Below, one piece after another: positions 32,863-44,174 of a DNA stretch of 64,000 nucleotides. Numbering within the stretch: the stretch's first letter is position 1; each line of letters begins with the position of its first letter. The notes beneath the pieces were generated by a model, which was not told the origin of the DNA, made no database searches, and worked only from the letters and a program-made list of their open reading frames with translations. The stretch is from NCBI GenBank assembly GCA_006503535.1, contig QYRS01000004.1, positions 3,224,001 to 3,288,000 on the forward strand. The letters are read 5' to 3'. Origin of the DNA: Arthrinium phaeospermum (taxonomy: Eukaryota; Ascomycota; Sordariomycetes; Amphisphaeriales; Apiosporaceae). Position numbers and translations under genes: made by a program.

Positions 32863-33917
32863 CTAAACGATAGCATAGGCTGATGCGTAGCTGACGCTCG
32901 AATCGCTGGCCGACTCGACTAGCCCGCTGCGCTGGTACTGCACGAACTTGAACTTGTGCTTGCCCGGCTCGGCATGATCCTTGGCCAGCACCTCGAGCGC
33001 CGCCATGGTGACGCCAATGGGATGCCGACCGCAGACCGTGTTCTTGGTGCGCGCGAGGTTGCCGACGAAGTCGTCGTGCTTGCCGGACTCGACCGCGTCC
33101 ATGGCCAGCTGGTCCAGCAGCTTGATGCTCTCGTGGATCGGCGGGTTGGTGACGGCCCCCATGCTGCGCGTCACGCTCTGCAGGTTCTCGATCTTGTTCT
33201 CGGGCGCGTACTTGGTGTAGCTGAAGCGGCTACCCCAGTGGCAGAAGTCGGAGCTCACGATGAAGACGTTGTCCGGGTCTTGGAGGTACGGCGCCAGCAG
33301 GGCGCCGAACGCCTTCTCCTCGGGGCCCTTGTTGTCGCCGACCAGGATGGGCACGATGGTGGGGTACTCGGCCTCCGACGCGAAGGTTTGCGTGAGCCGC
33401 TTGTAGAGGAAGGGCAGGTGCATCTCGAGGGAGTGCTCTTCCACGTCGGATCGGCGGTCGATGTCGGCAAACTGGCCCGTGGCTCGCAAGTGTTGAATCA
33501 CGGCGCCGTCGACCGTGAGGTTGCCGAGGGGCGTGGCGTATTTGGCGTAGGTGGTGAGAGCGCAGCCTGGGAGGTAGTAGGTGTGTGAGGGGCCCAGGAT
33601 GAAGACGCGCTTGGCGTTGCTGAGGTCGAGGGACTTGTAGGCCCAGGCGGCACAAGGCCCAGAGTAACTGTAGCCAGCATGCCTATATGTTGTTACGATG
33701 GTTAGTAAGTTGCCATTACCTTGATGTAGCTGCTTTATAGATATGCATACGGTGCAATGATGGTTCTGGCGCCTTTTATTGGCAGTGGGTTACCCTCAAT
33801 ATTGTTGGGCACTTCGGCCAGGAACTCGTCGAGAGTAGACGATAACTCGTCGGGATCGCCTTCATACCAGCTGTGGGCATGGCTGTCTTTACGGGTGCCC
33901 GTCTGTTGGCCAGACAT
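32863..33917 (-). CDS. MHO1: MEMO1/Mho1 family protein
   Basis: Homologue of human MEMO1 and yeast Mho1, related to class III extradiol dioxygenases; human MEMO1 has been linked to copper/iron-dependent redox and cell motility. Two exons, 33917-33751 and 33682-32863; 328 aa. Family motifs: IIAPHAGYSYSG across the splice junction, ILGPSHTYYLPG, a DVEEHSLEMHLPFL stretch, the metal-site-like SSDFCHWGSRF, and CGRHPIG near residue 285. The start MSGQQTG is preceded by a stop-containing leader. The intron is 68 bp. A nearly complete antisense frame is a by-product of high G+C. Family call is secure; biological role in filamentous fungi is not established here. Confidence 0.94.
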
Positions 33918-34335
33918 CTTATGTTATTTGCGGTGTGTATGGTGGACAATGGTTCCTATCACTCAAGTTGAAGACGCGGAGTTGAAGTTGTAAGTTCAAG
34001 AGCTCGTGGGAAATGCCCAGGAACAGAGAAGCATTGCGTCAGTTCACCTGGGCCGAGCTATGGAGCTTCGAATACCATGCAGGGATACCCAGTACCCCTC
34101 TGCCCCTCCACGGGAGCGCTAGCTCAATTGCGGGGTCGTCAACAATCACTTTGTCACTCCCTTCTTGATATGCAGAGCTCCTTCCTCCAGCAGGAAGACC
34201 GTCTGCCAATATATTCAAGAGCTGTAATGTGGCCCATATCCATCTATTTTCTTGGATAGTTCAAATAAGGATTAACCATCTCTGAGGTCTGGTGTCGTGC
34301 GCTTCGGCCTGGGATGTCACCAACTGGCTATCGTG
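33918..34335. other. Intergenic, no gene seen
   Basis: About 420 bp upstream of the MEMO gene; promoter DNA. Nothing else recognised. Confidence 0.45.
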
Positions 34336-35520
34336 TTACGGGCAGTAACCATCGTCCGAAATCCCCGTTAGGTATTGTTTACATGTAAGCATTGGCGAAG
34401 CCCCTTTTTGGACTTGGCAACCGATTTGGGACTCAAGATGGCAGAATATACCGGTGAACTCCAGTTTTGATATTTTACACAAGCCGGGAGACGCTTCTCC
34501 CTTACGAGGCTTTCGACCATACACAACACACCTTGCGGTATTGGTCTTCATTAGCTGCTCGATGTTACTTGGCTTTAGTGGCCCAAAGGGATTGCTCAGC
34601 ATGGTATCCTCCTTGATGGTGTTGGGATCAGGGTTGGTGTAGCCGCTTGAGACGTCAATCAACACGGTGATCGGAGCCTTGATAGGAGTTCCTTCTCTTA
34701 AGAACCTTGCTGTTCGAGTTGAGGTCGCTGAAGCAGCAGGAGACAAGCTATACTGCGCCGCAAAGCCAGCCTGCTGGGAACCACCATCCTCCACGCCGGA
34801 TAATACGGCTTGTTCGTCTACGTCCAACATCTCGATGTTACATAGAACATGTATGTATTGAACCCTTTCAGCAGCTATCGCTTACGATCAAGCTTTTCCT
34901 GAATACGCCTGCGGGGTATGGGAATTTCACAATCCATGTTACATACCTGCGAGCGAGCCATATAGGATACGATCAAAGATGGGACCCGGTCTCCATGGTT
35001 CCTGGGGAAACAAGACATTTCATATAACATGTAAGTGTTGCCTTTTCTTTCCTCTCGAGTTCCATTTGTTGATTCTGCCACTACCGTGTCACCTTTATCA
35101 GCAAAGCCATATTCAGAAGGCGGCTCTTCAGATGTGAACAGGGCTTCGTAATCCTTGATGTGAGATTCCACACGACACGTTCGCTCAGTTAATCAACCAT
35201 CACGATATATTGTCACCGCTGGCTAAGCGCTACCACCCCCAACTTACCCATGATGGATCGCTTCATGTATTGGTCTCACGATCATACCAGTTTTCAGCCA
35301 TGAGCTCATTTAACTGTCCTCGAAGGGCGGGCCTCACTACTCCTGCGCAGAACTTGTCGAAGTTCTCGGCGGAGCGGACCGGATCTTTCAGCGTCCACCC
35401 ACGACCGAACCAACGGGGGTATAGTCCAAGTTCCTGGGCCGATGTAATATCGTTACATGAAGGTACGGTATGTGTATGCCAATGATGCGACTCGTTGTCT
35501 TCCAGGTGGGCATGGCATAT
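34336..35520 (-). CDS. Unrecognised multi-exon gene, boundaries uncertain
   Basis: Three stretches with coding character lie on the minus strand and can be joined only tentatively. The 3' exon (about 34876-34336) contains RVQYIHVLCNIEMLDVDEQ and KTNTARCVVYGRKPRKGE and ends at TAA 34336-34338. A middle exon (about 35190-34945) contains KDYEALFTSEEPPSEYGFAD and GNTYMLYEMSCFPRN. An upstream exon (about 35510-35255) contains EDNESHHWHTHT, LGLYPRWFGRGWTLKDP and LMAENWYDRETNT. A donor at 34949 with an acceptor near 34877 restores frame between the last two. No start codon is assigned. I recognise no family; the RWFGRGWTL phrase faintly recalls HET-domain proteins, but the rest does not. It could be a decayed gene. 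Confidence 0.32.
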
Positions 35521-36045
35521 GGTTGATCATTGGTACTAGTTGAACATGGAGTGGATGGCCTCCGAAAGTTCCACCATAGAGTCTTTGTTGAATGTAGCAG
35601 GTCCCCGGAGGCCTCCATGTGTATACAGTATTGATGGTTGATTGAAAACCGCACGATTGGTCACAGCCATCCGTGGGATCTACTTTGGTAGAATATGCCG
35701 TATAGTAGAGACGCAACAATCCAGACTGAAGGAAACGATACTGAGTGATTCGTGACAGTAATACTCAAGCTAATTTATTCGTCGATTGATTGTTGGTATG
35801 TATGAGGTTTCATTATGTACTTCAGTGAGTGATACAAGGATGGATGACAGGAAGTGGAATTTGGTAACAACTGAAACAAGCCGAGTTACGTCATTAGGCG
35901 ACTAAGCTCAAACCACCACGAGCATAACACCATGCCTGCCTGGATTCCAACGCGGCAGCCCATTCTTTTCTTCAGCACCAGCCCAAAATCAACGCGACGG
36001 CCTTGATTGCACTCGAAGCTGACTTATGGTCATCTATAGGTCAAC
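35521..36045. other. Intergenic, no firm gene
   Basis: About 520 bp between the unresolved minus-strand gene and the channel gene; promoter of one or both. An open frame at 35453-35719 on the minus strand has no recognised content. Confidence 0.35.
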
Positions 36046-39012
36046 ATGGAGCCCTATAGCACATTTGACCCTGCGCGGGCTTCAGCTGAGAGCAGCTTCA
36101 GCATGATGGAAGCGAAGGTTGGCAATCCTGACGTGACGGCAACGCGACGCCCCCGCGACATGCACTCCAGAGACGCTAATATTGAACTCATTATGTAGCC
36201 AAAAGGCTCTGCATCACTCGCAGCAGTGGTATCGGCCTTTGTGCCTACTTGGGTGAGTACGCGCACTCGGCAATATGCCACTGGACTCTCGGCTGATGAC
36301 TCCAGGTAACGGGGCTGTTCTTCGTCACCATATTCGTCCTGATTCGGCATCGATATCGCAACATCTATATGCCACGCACATTCATGGGCACCATACCAGA
36401 GAAGTTAGCTTTCTCCCCTCGGATGTGACCATGAAAGCTTTGCTAATACATAGAAGGAGCCGGACTCCTACTCCCAGCGGCGCCTGGTTTGACTGGGTGC
36501 ACACGATGTGGGATGTGCCTGACAAGTTCATCCTCTACCGCCAGTCGCTGGACTCGTACCTCTTTCTGCGTTTCCTGCGCACCGTCATCTTCATCTGCCT
36601 GGTCGGCTGCGCCCTGACATGGCCCATCCTGATGCCCGTCAATGCTACCGGTGGTGGCACTTCGACGCAGCTCGACAGCATCGGCATTGGAAACGTCAGG
36701 GACAAGAAGCGGCTGTATGCCCATGCCCTGGTGGCATGGGTCTTCTTCAGCTTCGTCATGTTCACTGTGGCCCGCGAGCGGCTCTGGCTTGTTGGACTGC
36801 GGCAAGCGTGGACCTTGTCCAAGTCTAATGCTAACAGGTTGTCCTCACGCACTGTCTTGTATCTGTCGGCACCGCGAGACGCGCTGGAGGACTCCAACAT
36901 GCACCGTTTCTTTGGTGATGCGGCAGTGCGCATCTGGCCTGCAACCAAGGTTGACACGCTTGAGAGTCTGGTGGCGGCGAGAAACTCCAAGATTGAACAG
37001 CTTGAAAGTGCCGAAATGTCACTGATCTGCTCAGCCGATAAGAAGGGGCGAAACGCTACGAAGCACAGCGGGACGGGGACGGTGAGTTTCAATGACTTGC
37101 CCGACGGAGTAAAGGCAGCTGTCCGCCCGAAAAGATATCTCAAATCTGGCAAGAAAGTCGATAGCATACGATGGCTCCGGGAGCAAGTTCAAGAGACGGA
37201 GTCAGACATCGACGAGGCAAGGAACTCGCACGAGATAGGTCATCCACAGGGAGCTGCAGCGGTATTCGTCGAATTCAAGACGCAAGCTGATGCCCAGCGA
37301 GCATCCCAGCAAGTAGCCTCAGCCAACCTGCTTGCACTCACCCCGAGACACACGGACATCCCGCCAAACGAGATTATCTGGAAGAACCTGACCATCCCGC
37401 CAACCCGCCGAGCCTCTCAAGAGGGTCTTGCGGTTGCTATAGTCATCGCCACCATCGTCTTCTGGTCCATTCCCAGTGGATTCGTTGGTCTCGTATCCAA
37501 CATCGGCTATCTCGCAGAAAACGTCGAGTGGCTTAGCTTCCTCAAAAGACTCCCTCAGCCTGTGATTGGACTGCTCTCCGGACTCTTACCGCCGCTGGTT
37601 ACAAGTGCACTTAGTAAATACGTGCCTAACATCTTTCGATGTAAGTTACATACGGACCGTGAGTTATGGAAGAAGTGAACTAACAGACACCAGACATCTT
37701 CAAATCCTTCGGTGCACCAACAACCACTGTCAATGAGCTCAAGGTGCAGAAGTGGTTCTACATCTTCCAGGTTACTCAAGTGTTCCTCGTAACTGCCGTA
37801 TTCTCTGGCGCTGCTACGGTGGCCTCACAACTGATCGATAGACTGGAGGATCCAACATCTATCCCGACATTGCTGGCGCGGGAACTCCCGAAGTCGGCCA
37901 ATTTTTATTTGACGTATTTCATCATCCAGGGCACAACAACTGCCGCCGATAACCTGCTCAACTACTCGGACTTGCTAACATATCTGATATACGACCGCCT
38001 TTTCGACAAGACACCCAGACAGAAGTTTGCGCGCTTCACGAGTATGAAAGGCATTGCTTGGGGCAAAGTGTTTCCGAAGGTAAGCTCTTACATATACCAT
38101 CAGTCTGCCGGAACTCAGCTAATTCTACATATAGTTTTCCAACTTCACCATCATCGGTGGGGCAATACACTCCTCCTAATCTGAGATAGGCACTGACAAC
38201 TCTTAGCAATCGCGTATTCGTGTATCTCTCCCCTGGTCATGGGATTCGCCGCCATCGGCTTATCACTTTACTACTTCTCCTACCGTTACAACCTTATCTT
38301 CGTGATCCAACCCAAGGTCGATACGAAAGGACAAGCTTATACCTTGGCCCTGCAACATCTCTTGACAGGTGTATACATTGCCGAGCTAGCCCTGATCGGT
38401 ATCTTTGGCCTGAGAAAGGCCACGGGCCCGTCGGTTCTACTGGCGGTTCTCTTCATTGCCACTATTGTATACAACGCACTGATGAACAAGTACCTCGCGC
38501 CGCTGGAGAAATACCTGCCAGCCGATCTTATCAGCGATCCCAACGGCGACAACGAAAACACGCCGCTGCTCTCGTCCGCAGAAGAAGGCCAGGCGCAGTC
38601 GCACCTCCAACGGCTCGGCGAACGCGCCCACGTACCGTCCAAGGTGGCGGAGCACGTCGTCGACCCCATCGCGCGGTTCTTCGAGCCGCGCATCTCGACG
38701 TCGTACCAGGCCATGCGGCGCTGGCTCGCCGACGACGGGTCCTCTGGCAGCTTTACGGGCGGCGCGCCCCCGGAGTACAGCGAGGCGGACCTCGGCAAGG
38801 CGTACCTCAACCCGGCGCTGACCAGCCCGACCCCCCTGATCTGGCTCGCGAAGGACCGGATCGGGGCCACCGCCAACGAAATCAGAGAGAATGAAGAGAA
38901 GGGGCTGAAGGCGACGGATCAGGGCGCTTGGCTGGATGAGAAGGGGAGGGTCAGGTGGAGCGTGGAGGATGTGCGCGAGGTGCCCATCTGGAAGGAGAAA
39001 GTGAGGTACTAG
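36046..39012 (+). CDS. Calcium-permeable stress-gated cation channel (CSC1/OSCA/TMEM63 family)
   Basis: Membrane channel opened by hyperosmotic or mechanical stress. Seven exons: 36046-36117, 36199-36252, 36306-36403, 36454-37640, 37694-38079, 38135-38156, 38207-39012; 874 aa. All phases agree. The short first exons give the extracellular N-terminus and first helix (ASLAAVVSAFVPTW, then GLFFVTIFVLIRHR). FDWVHTMWDVPDKF and SLDSYLFLRFLR are conserved, as is WPILMPVNATGGG. A large cytosolic insert (about residues 200-400) holds the RNA-recognition-like fold with VFVEFKTQADAQRA. The RSN1_7TM channel core runs from IPSGFVGLVSNI through FSNFTIIAIAYSCISPLVMGFA to YLAPLEKYLP. The last 150 residues are cytosolic and charged. 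Exon 6 is a 22-bp micro-exon. Family is certain; ion selectivity is inferred. Confidence 0.94.
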
Positions 39013-39986
39013 ATAGATCGAGGGCATGTCCTGTTTGAAAGACATGGCGTCTCTGCCGCGAGGGTTCGTGTTGAGAACTACAGTATACGATGTTGGTTTG
39101 AGCGCGTATGTGACGGGCAACTGGCTAGACTATTCCAGCTTCCTTTGGTTCAATACATAGACTGCATAAAAGCGCGACTCCAGTACATACGACCATATCC
39201 TGCTGAATACTAGGGATCCCGTCCGCTCTCCCATATATAAGCAGCAGAGAGCCGAATTAGTACTAGGGTCGGTGACGACCTGGGAATCCTCGGTGTTGTA
39301 TGTTTTTACCTTTTTGGTGGTTGGTGAACGTTTTTGTTGTTCCCTTCCATATCACGTTTTGGGATCCCCGAGGAACAAGCCTACGGTTCATTTCGGGTCG
39401 TTCCAGGTTGATCCTCTTGGACCTACATTCTGAGAGAGACTGTATGGGGTGTGTCACGGATATGGGTGAGCTGTACAGGCCATCATATGTCAGCAGAAAA
39501 CAAGCCGGAAGAGGCCGGCCTTGCTTTAAGTCCTCGCTCCTGAAGTCATTCCGGGAGATGTTCGATTCACGATAGAGCTTGGAGGAACTTTGGATTCTAA
39601 GAAGTTGTTGGTCGTCATAGCGAACTTGCAGATGTATATATAAGATTCCTTGGCAATCTCTGGCCTATTCGAGGGTTAGTATAGCAATCCAAGCCATCAC
39701 CCGACCTCTTTTGCTCACCTTGATAGCCGTATTTCGCATGCCGACATGTCCTTTTTATTGAGGCGACACGCCGGCGAGCACCAGTCAACGTGACCAACCC
39801 TCTCTCTATGGTTCGCGTCTTCCTCCGGGTCTCTCTGGTTACCCTAGCTAGTCCGGTATGTGAGCCCGGTCCTGGATGACTTTTTCCCACGTCCCCCAAG
39901 GAGGCGAAACGTGTACTGGCCATCATCCTTGATCCTTCCAGTTTGCGCTTTTTGCCCTTTTGCTCTCTCTCTCGGCCCCAATTTCC
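39013..39986. other. Convergent 3' intergenic region
   Basis: About 970 bp between the converging channel and Y14 genes. No gene recognised. Confidence 0.45.
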
Positions 39987-40590
39987 TCATGACTCGGCGA
40001 CGGGCTCCTCGCCTCCATCAGCGGGCGCGGCCGCGGGCGCATCGTCGCCCTTTCCTTGATCGGGGCTCCGGCTTCGACTGCGGCCGCGACCGCGGTGCGA
40101 CTGGCGGCCTCCCCGGGCGCCGCCCTTGCCCGGCGGCGGCCGCACGAAGGCGAAGTCGACGTAGATGGTCTGGTCGAGCAGCTTGGTCTGGTGGCAGCCG
40201 TCGATGGCGGCGCGGGCTTCCTGGAGCGTCGTGTACTCGATGAGAGCGTAGCCCTGTCAGAATAAGAGGCCCGGTTAGTCCAAACCCCATTCGCGCCAGG
40301 AAAAGAAAAAAAGGTATCGCAATGTAATGATAATAACATACCTTGACGTAACCGCTGCGGCGGTCGAGGTTCAGGTGCAGGTTCTTGATCTCGCCGTAGT
40401 CGCCGAACTTGTCGTGGACGGCCTCCTCGTCGGCCTCCTCGTGCACGTTGGTCACCATGATGATCCAGCCCTCGATGGAGCGCACCGCCGTCGCCTTGGA
40501 GTGCGTCTGCATGTCGCCGACCTTGGCCTCGGGGGGCGGGCTGCCGCCGACGGCGCCCGCGTCGTCAATATCCATCTCCACGTCGGCCAT
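39987..40590 (-). CDS. RBM8A: RNA-binding protein Y14 / RBM8A (exon junction complex)
   Basis: Core exon-junction-complex protein that pairs with Mago and marks spliced mRNAs. Two exons, 40590-40342 and 40253-39987; 171 aa. Residues 1-38 are acidic ([10 protein letters not shown]). The single RRM spans about 41-120 with RNP2-like [11 protein letters not shown] and RNP1-like GYALIEYT, the second starting exactly at the exon 2 acceptor. The family-specific [20 protein letters not shown] is intact. The C-terminus is an RGG/RS-like tail ([10 protein letters not shown]), then acidic residues ending VAES. The single 88-bp intron is phase 0. Budding yeast lacks this gene, so its presence fits an intron-rich filamentous ascomycete. 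Confidence 0.95.
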
Positions 40591-43232
40591 GATTTCTTCT
40601 TTGTGTGGTGGATTTGTATTGATTGGGGGAGAGTTGGCTTGTCTTTTGCGCGTGTAGGTGACGAGGAATGTCCAAAATGATGGACTTCAAAATGGCAGGT
40701 AGCTCGGCCTAGGCTCTCTCGTTGGTGGGGTGCTTTCAGCTTTGGGTGCCAATTCGTTCAATTGACCGCTGGAGCTTGCGGATTTCTGCGGGGCAACGCC
40801 CATAAGACCTGGTGAAGCTTGGGCGGCTGGCGGAGCTGAGTCTGACAGCTGGCACCGAGATGGCATGATTTCATCAATCCGACTTCACTTCACTTTGAAA
40901 GGATAACCACCATTTACTTGTTCAAAAATAGAAAATCGTACTCGCTCTTAGCTGCCGGGACTGGCACATTCATTTGCAAGACAAGAGGGCTCTTTCTGAG
41001 GCGCTTCTTCCCGTCGTGGTCGCCGGGGTGGTCGTTCATGTTGGTTGCCGCTATGTAAGTGGGCATCCTCTTCAATATCTGCTTGGACAACCATTGGCTG
41101 GAACTTTTCATCGTTGGGAAACTAGTAGAAATTAGGCACATAGACAGCTTCGAATTTGGGCTTGCTATAGAAGAAATCATGCAATTTTGACTGAGCATCA
41201 GTGGCCTTAAGACCGTCGTTTGGGGATCAAAGGAGGGCCAAGCGAATTTGACAAGAACCGGAAATGAGCAAGTGCTTCACCTGTAAGCATCAACTCTTGA
41301 GTATATGTTGTTTATGAGCTGACCACCCTCTACTGTTTATTTCCGTATCATACCAGATTATAAGAACATATATGTGGTAGACATGCGTAGGCGTGTTAAC
41401 CATGCGAACCCCGGGGTCGCCAGGGAGCAAAATCCAGGAAATCCGACCACCCGCCCCCTTGCGTGAGACTGAAATGCTTCTTTTCGACCTTTCATGGGCT
41501 GCGGGCGTGCTAATCGGCGTGCCGTTGATGCGTGCCTGCTTTATGATAACTTACCCTGCGATCGCCAAAGCTGACCAGGTTCTGCGGCGTCTGTGAGCTG
41601 TCTCCCTCCTCCTTGCATCGTCTATTCTGCTTGGATCGAGAGGCCTCATTCGCACGACCTATCCGAGATTGAAACACGCTCGTAACGATCGCTGCGGCGC
41701 AGCCCAGGTCGAACCAACAGAGTGGCCTCGCGACCTGCAAGCTTATGACGGGTGTTTGTCTGAGCTAAGCGGGAGTCATACGTGGATCAATGGGAGAAGC
41801 CCCTGAATAAATGGCATCCTCTTCTGTCGGGCGGGCCGAGAATTGGAAAGCACACACGGTATTGTCCTATAGTACAAGGACAATGGAAACCACATTCCCA
41901 TCGCCAATGGACAATAAGACCCTGTATTAACGCCGCAGTCGAGTGTCCCGGTGCTCCAGCGGCGGCCCCCAACGCCAACGCCGTATAAGACCGCGGTATC
42001 TACCGGAGCCAACAACAATACTCTGGAGCTCAAAGTTCAGATATGGCCGGCCTAATCACCGAAGAGCCCACCATTCCTCGCGGTCGACATCCCGCCAGCA
42101 CGTCCCATAATTAGGCCGGTAACCCCGGAAAGCGGGGACATATCTGGCGCGGTTTTTGGGGGGTGGGCTGTTTGCTTGCTTGCTCATCCAGATTCTAGAA
42201 CGCAAACAAATTGACCGACCAGGAGAGCAAAATCGAACGTTTGCTGGTGGTGGCCCCCGGTGCCTGCTGTAAATAGCAATCCCGATTGACCTAGCGCCAA
42301 GCCCACCACGGATGCAACGCCAATACCGCCGAGCTGTGACTACAACACATCCCTTCTTTCCCCCGTTGACCCGAGAAGAACCGCACGACTACCTACTCCA
42401 AGGGAAATGTGTCCATCCATCCCCATGTTCCTCAACAATTGCGATAGGCGTCGCCGCCCCCCTTGGCCAACGTATGCCGTGCCATGAATGGCTTGGTGAC
42501 CAAGAATGGCGCGCTGGGCGGGCAATCAGGCTAGCCAAGCATTGGCGAAGGAACGCCACGTCGGACGGTAGTGGTGTGGTGCGGTCGAACGGGCTGGCTC
42601 GGCGTGGGTAGCGCCAGAGGGTGTGCGCGGCACTTCACCTTAGACCGCAGTGCCCAGCGCGCCCAAGGAAAGCGAGGTCAGCTAAACTGACCGGGGGCGG
42701 TAATTGGAACCGGCACGGCATGCCGGGCTGTGAGTCGCTGTCATTGTAAGTATCGCTGAGCTGTTGGGCGGACCCCCAACTGCTTTGAAAGCGCACCTTC
42801 AGGAGAGGGACAAGAAAAGTTCGGGTGCTGCTTAGCAGGTAAGCGAGCGAAAGACAGTAGGTATGTGAAGATGAATATGATGAATGAAACTCCATCAATC
42901 GGTACACAACCAAGTGACCGATTGAGAGTGATTAAATTATCAGTTGCTATGTGGAAATGACTGCCTTCCTGCCATTTTCTCCCCGTCACTGGTATCATTG
43001 CGCTTCCCATCAAGGTATCGATCGATCGTAGCTTTCCCATAAGTGTATATCCTTGCCAGCCCAATATTGCCAGCGTCATCATCGTCATTTGGCAGAACTC
43101 AGGCTTGCTCATACCGCTTTCAAAAAATCAAAAACCACCCTCCTCACGTGAAACGTACACGTCCATCTCGTCTCGTCGAGTAACTGTGCCCCCAAACCCA
43201 GAAATCGGGTTATAGATCGACTGGTTGGCACT
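40591..43232. other. Intergenic, no gene supported
   Basis: 2.6 kb. Short frames only, including 40914-41198 and 42741-43112 on the minus strand, neither recognised. The last 400 bp are likely the 3' UTR of the acetate transporter gene. The first 250 bp are the Y14 promoter. Confidence 0.45.
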
Positions 43233-44174
43233 TTAGACAGTCTCCCGGGCAGTCTTGCCGCGAGCCTGGCGGCCCTTCTCGGACCACGGGAAGTGGAAGA
43301 CGGGGATGAGGAAGAATGAGTTGCTCGAGTCGGCAATACCGGCAAAGGCGTTGTACCAGGCGATGAAGGCCGCCAGCAGTCCGAAAACACCACCCGCTTT
43401 CTGCAGGGCCTTGCTCGCGGCCATGGCGCCGTTGGCGGTAGCCAGGTAGTGGCAGAAGAGCATCAGGAAGGCTAGGTCGAGCGTGAAGAAGAGGGCGAAG
43501 AACATGACGGTCGACCGCAGCGTGCAGAGGAGCAGGATCGTGGTGAAGATGAACCAGCCGGCCAGGAAGAAGCCGATCACGGACGGCTCTTGCGACGCGT
43601 CGATGCCCTTCTCGGTGTAGGGTGACAGGGAGGCGAAACCGGGCGTGAGCAGGATGGCGAAGGAGATCCAGAAACCTCCGTACGAGGACAGAGCAGTGGC
43701 ACCGAACGTGTTACCAACAGCCATTTCCCTTGAGGACCGAGTTAGCATGCGATTGTCCTATTTGGAAGATATGAAGAAGACTAAAACATGAGGGTTGTCA
43801 ACTTACCACATGCCGGCCAGCAGTTGTACCAGACCACCGTAGCCGAACGCTAGGGAGATGATGACGTTGGGCTCCGTGACATCACGGGCGCCGACGTTGA
43901 TCAGGGACAGGACGAACGTGGTCAGGGCGAAGGCGGACAGGCCCAGAGGCGCCGGGTTGGCAAATTTGCGGTTCTCTACCGGGCGGTACAGACCGGGCTG
44001 GAACTCACCACCGAAGGCAGCGAGTCTTCCCTCACCGTCCCGGGTGTGGACGTGCTGCATGGGGTTGTGGTAGTCGTAGGCGCGCTGGTTGGTATGGCCG
44101 CCGTTCGGCTGTGCCTCAGACCCCGTGGTGGTGGTCTTCTCCATGTCGGCGGTATGGGTATCCGTCGTCGCCAT
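43233..44174 (-). CDS. GPR1/FUN34/YaaH family acetate transporter
   Basis: Six-helix plasma-membrane channel/transporter for acetate, with links to ammonium export and acetate sensing (yeast Ato1-3, Yarrowia Gpr1). Two exons, 44174-43807 and 43728-43233; 287 aa. The cytosolic N-terminus (about 80 residues) is Thr/His-rich and contains NPMQHVHT. The family signature NPAPLGLSAFALTTF begins helix 1. [34 protein letters not shown] crosses the splice junction and is highly conserved. FALFFTLDLAFLMLF and AFIAWYNAFAGIAD mark helices 5 and 6; FPWSEKGR is near the C-terminus. The 78-bp intron is phase 2. Typically induced by acetate or glucose relief; no binding site could be assigned. Confidence 0.95.

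Noticed and set aside
32956..33588. 210-codon plus-strand frame over the MEMO gene
   Set aside because: Antisense shadow of a conserved protein.
42741..43112. 123-codon minus-strand frame after the acetate transporter
   Set aside because: Lies in the likely 3' UTR and resembles nothing known.
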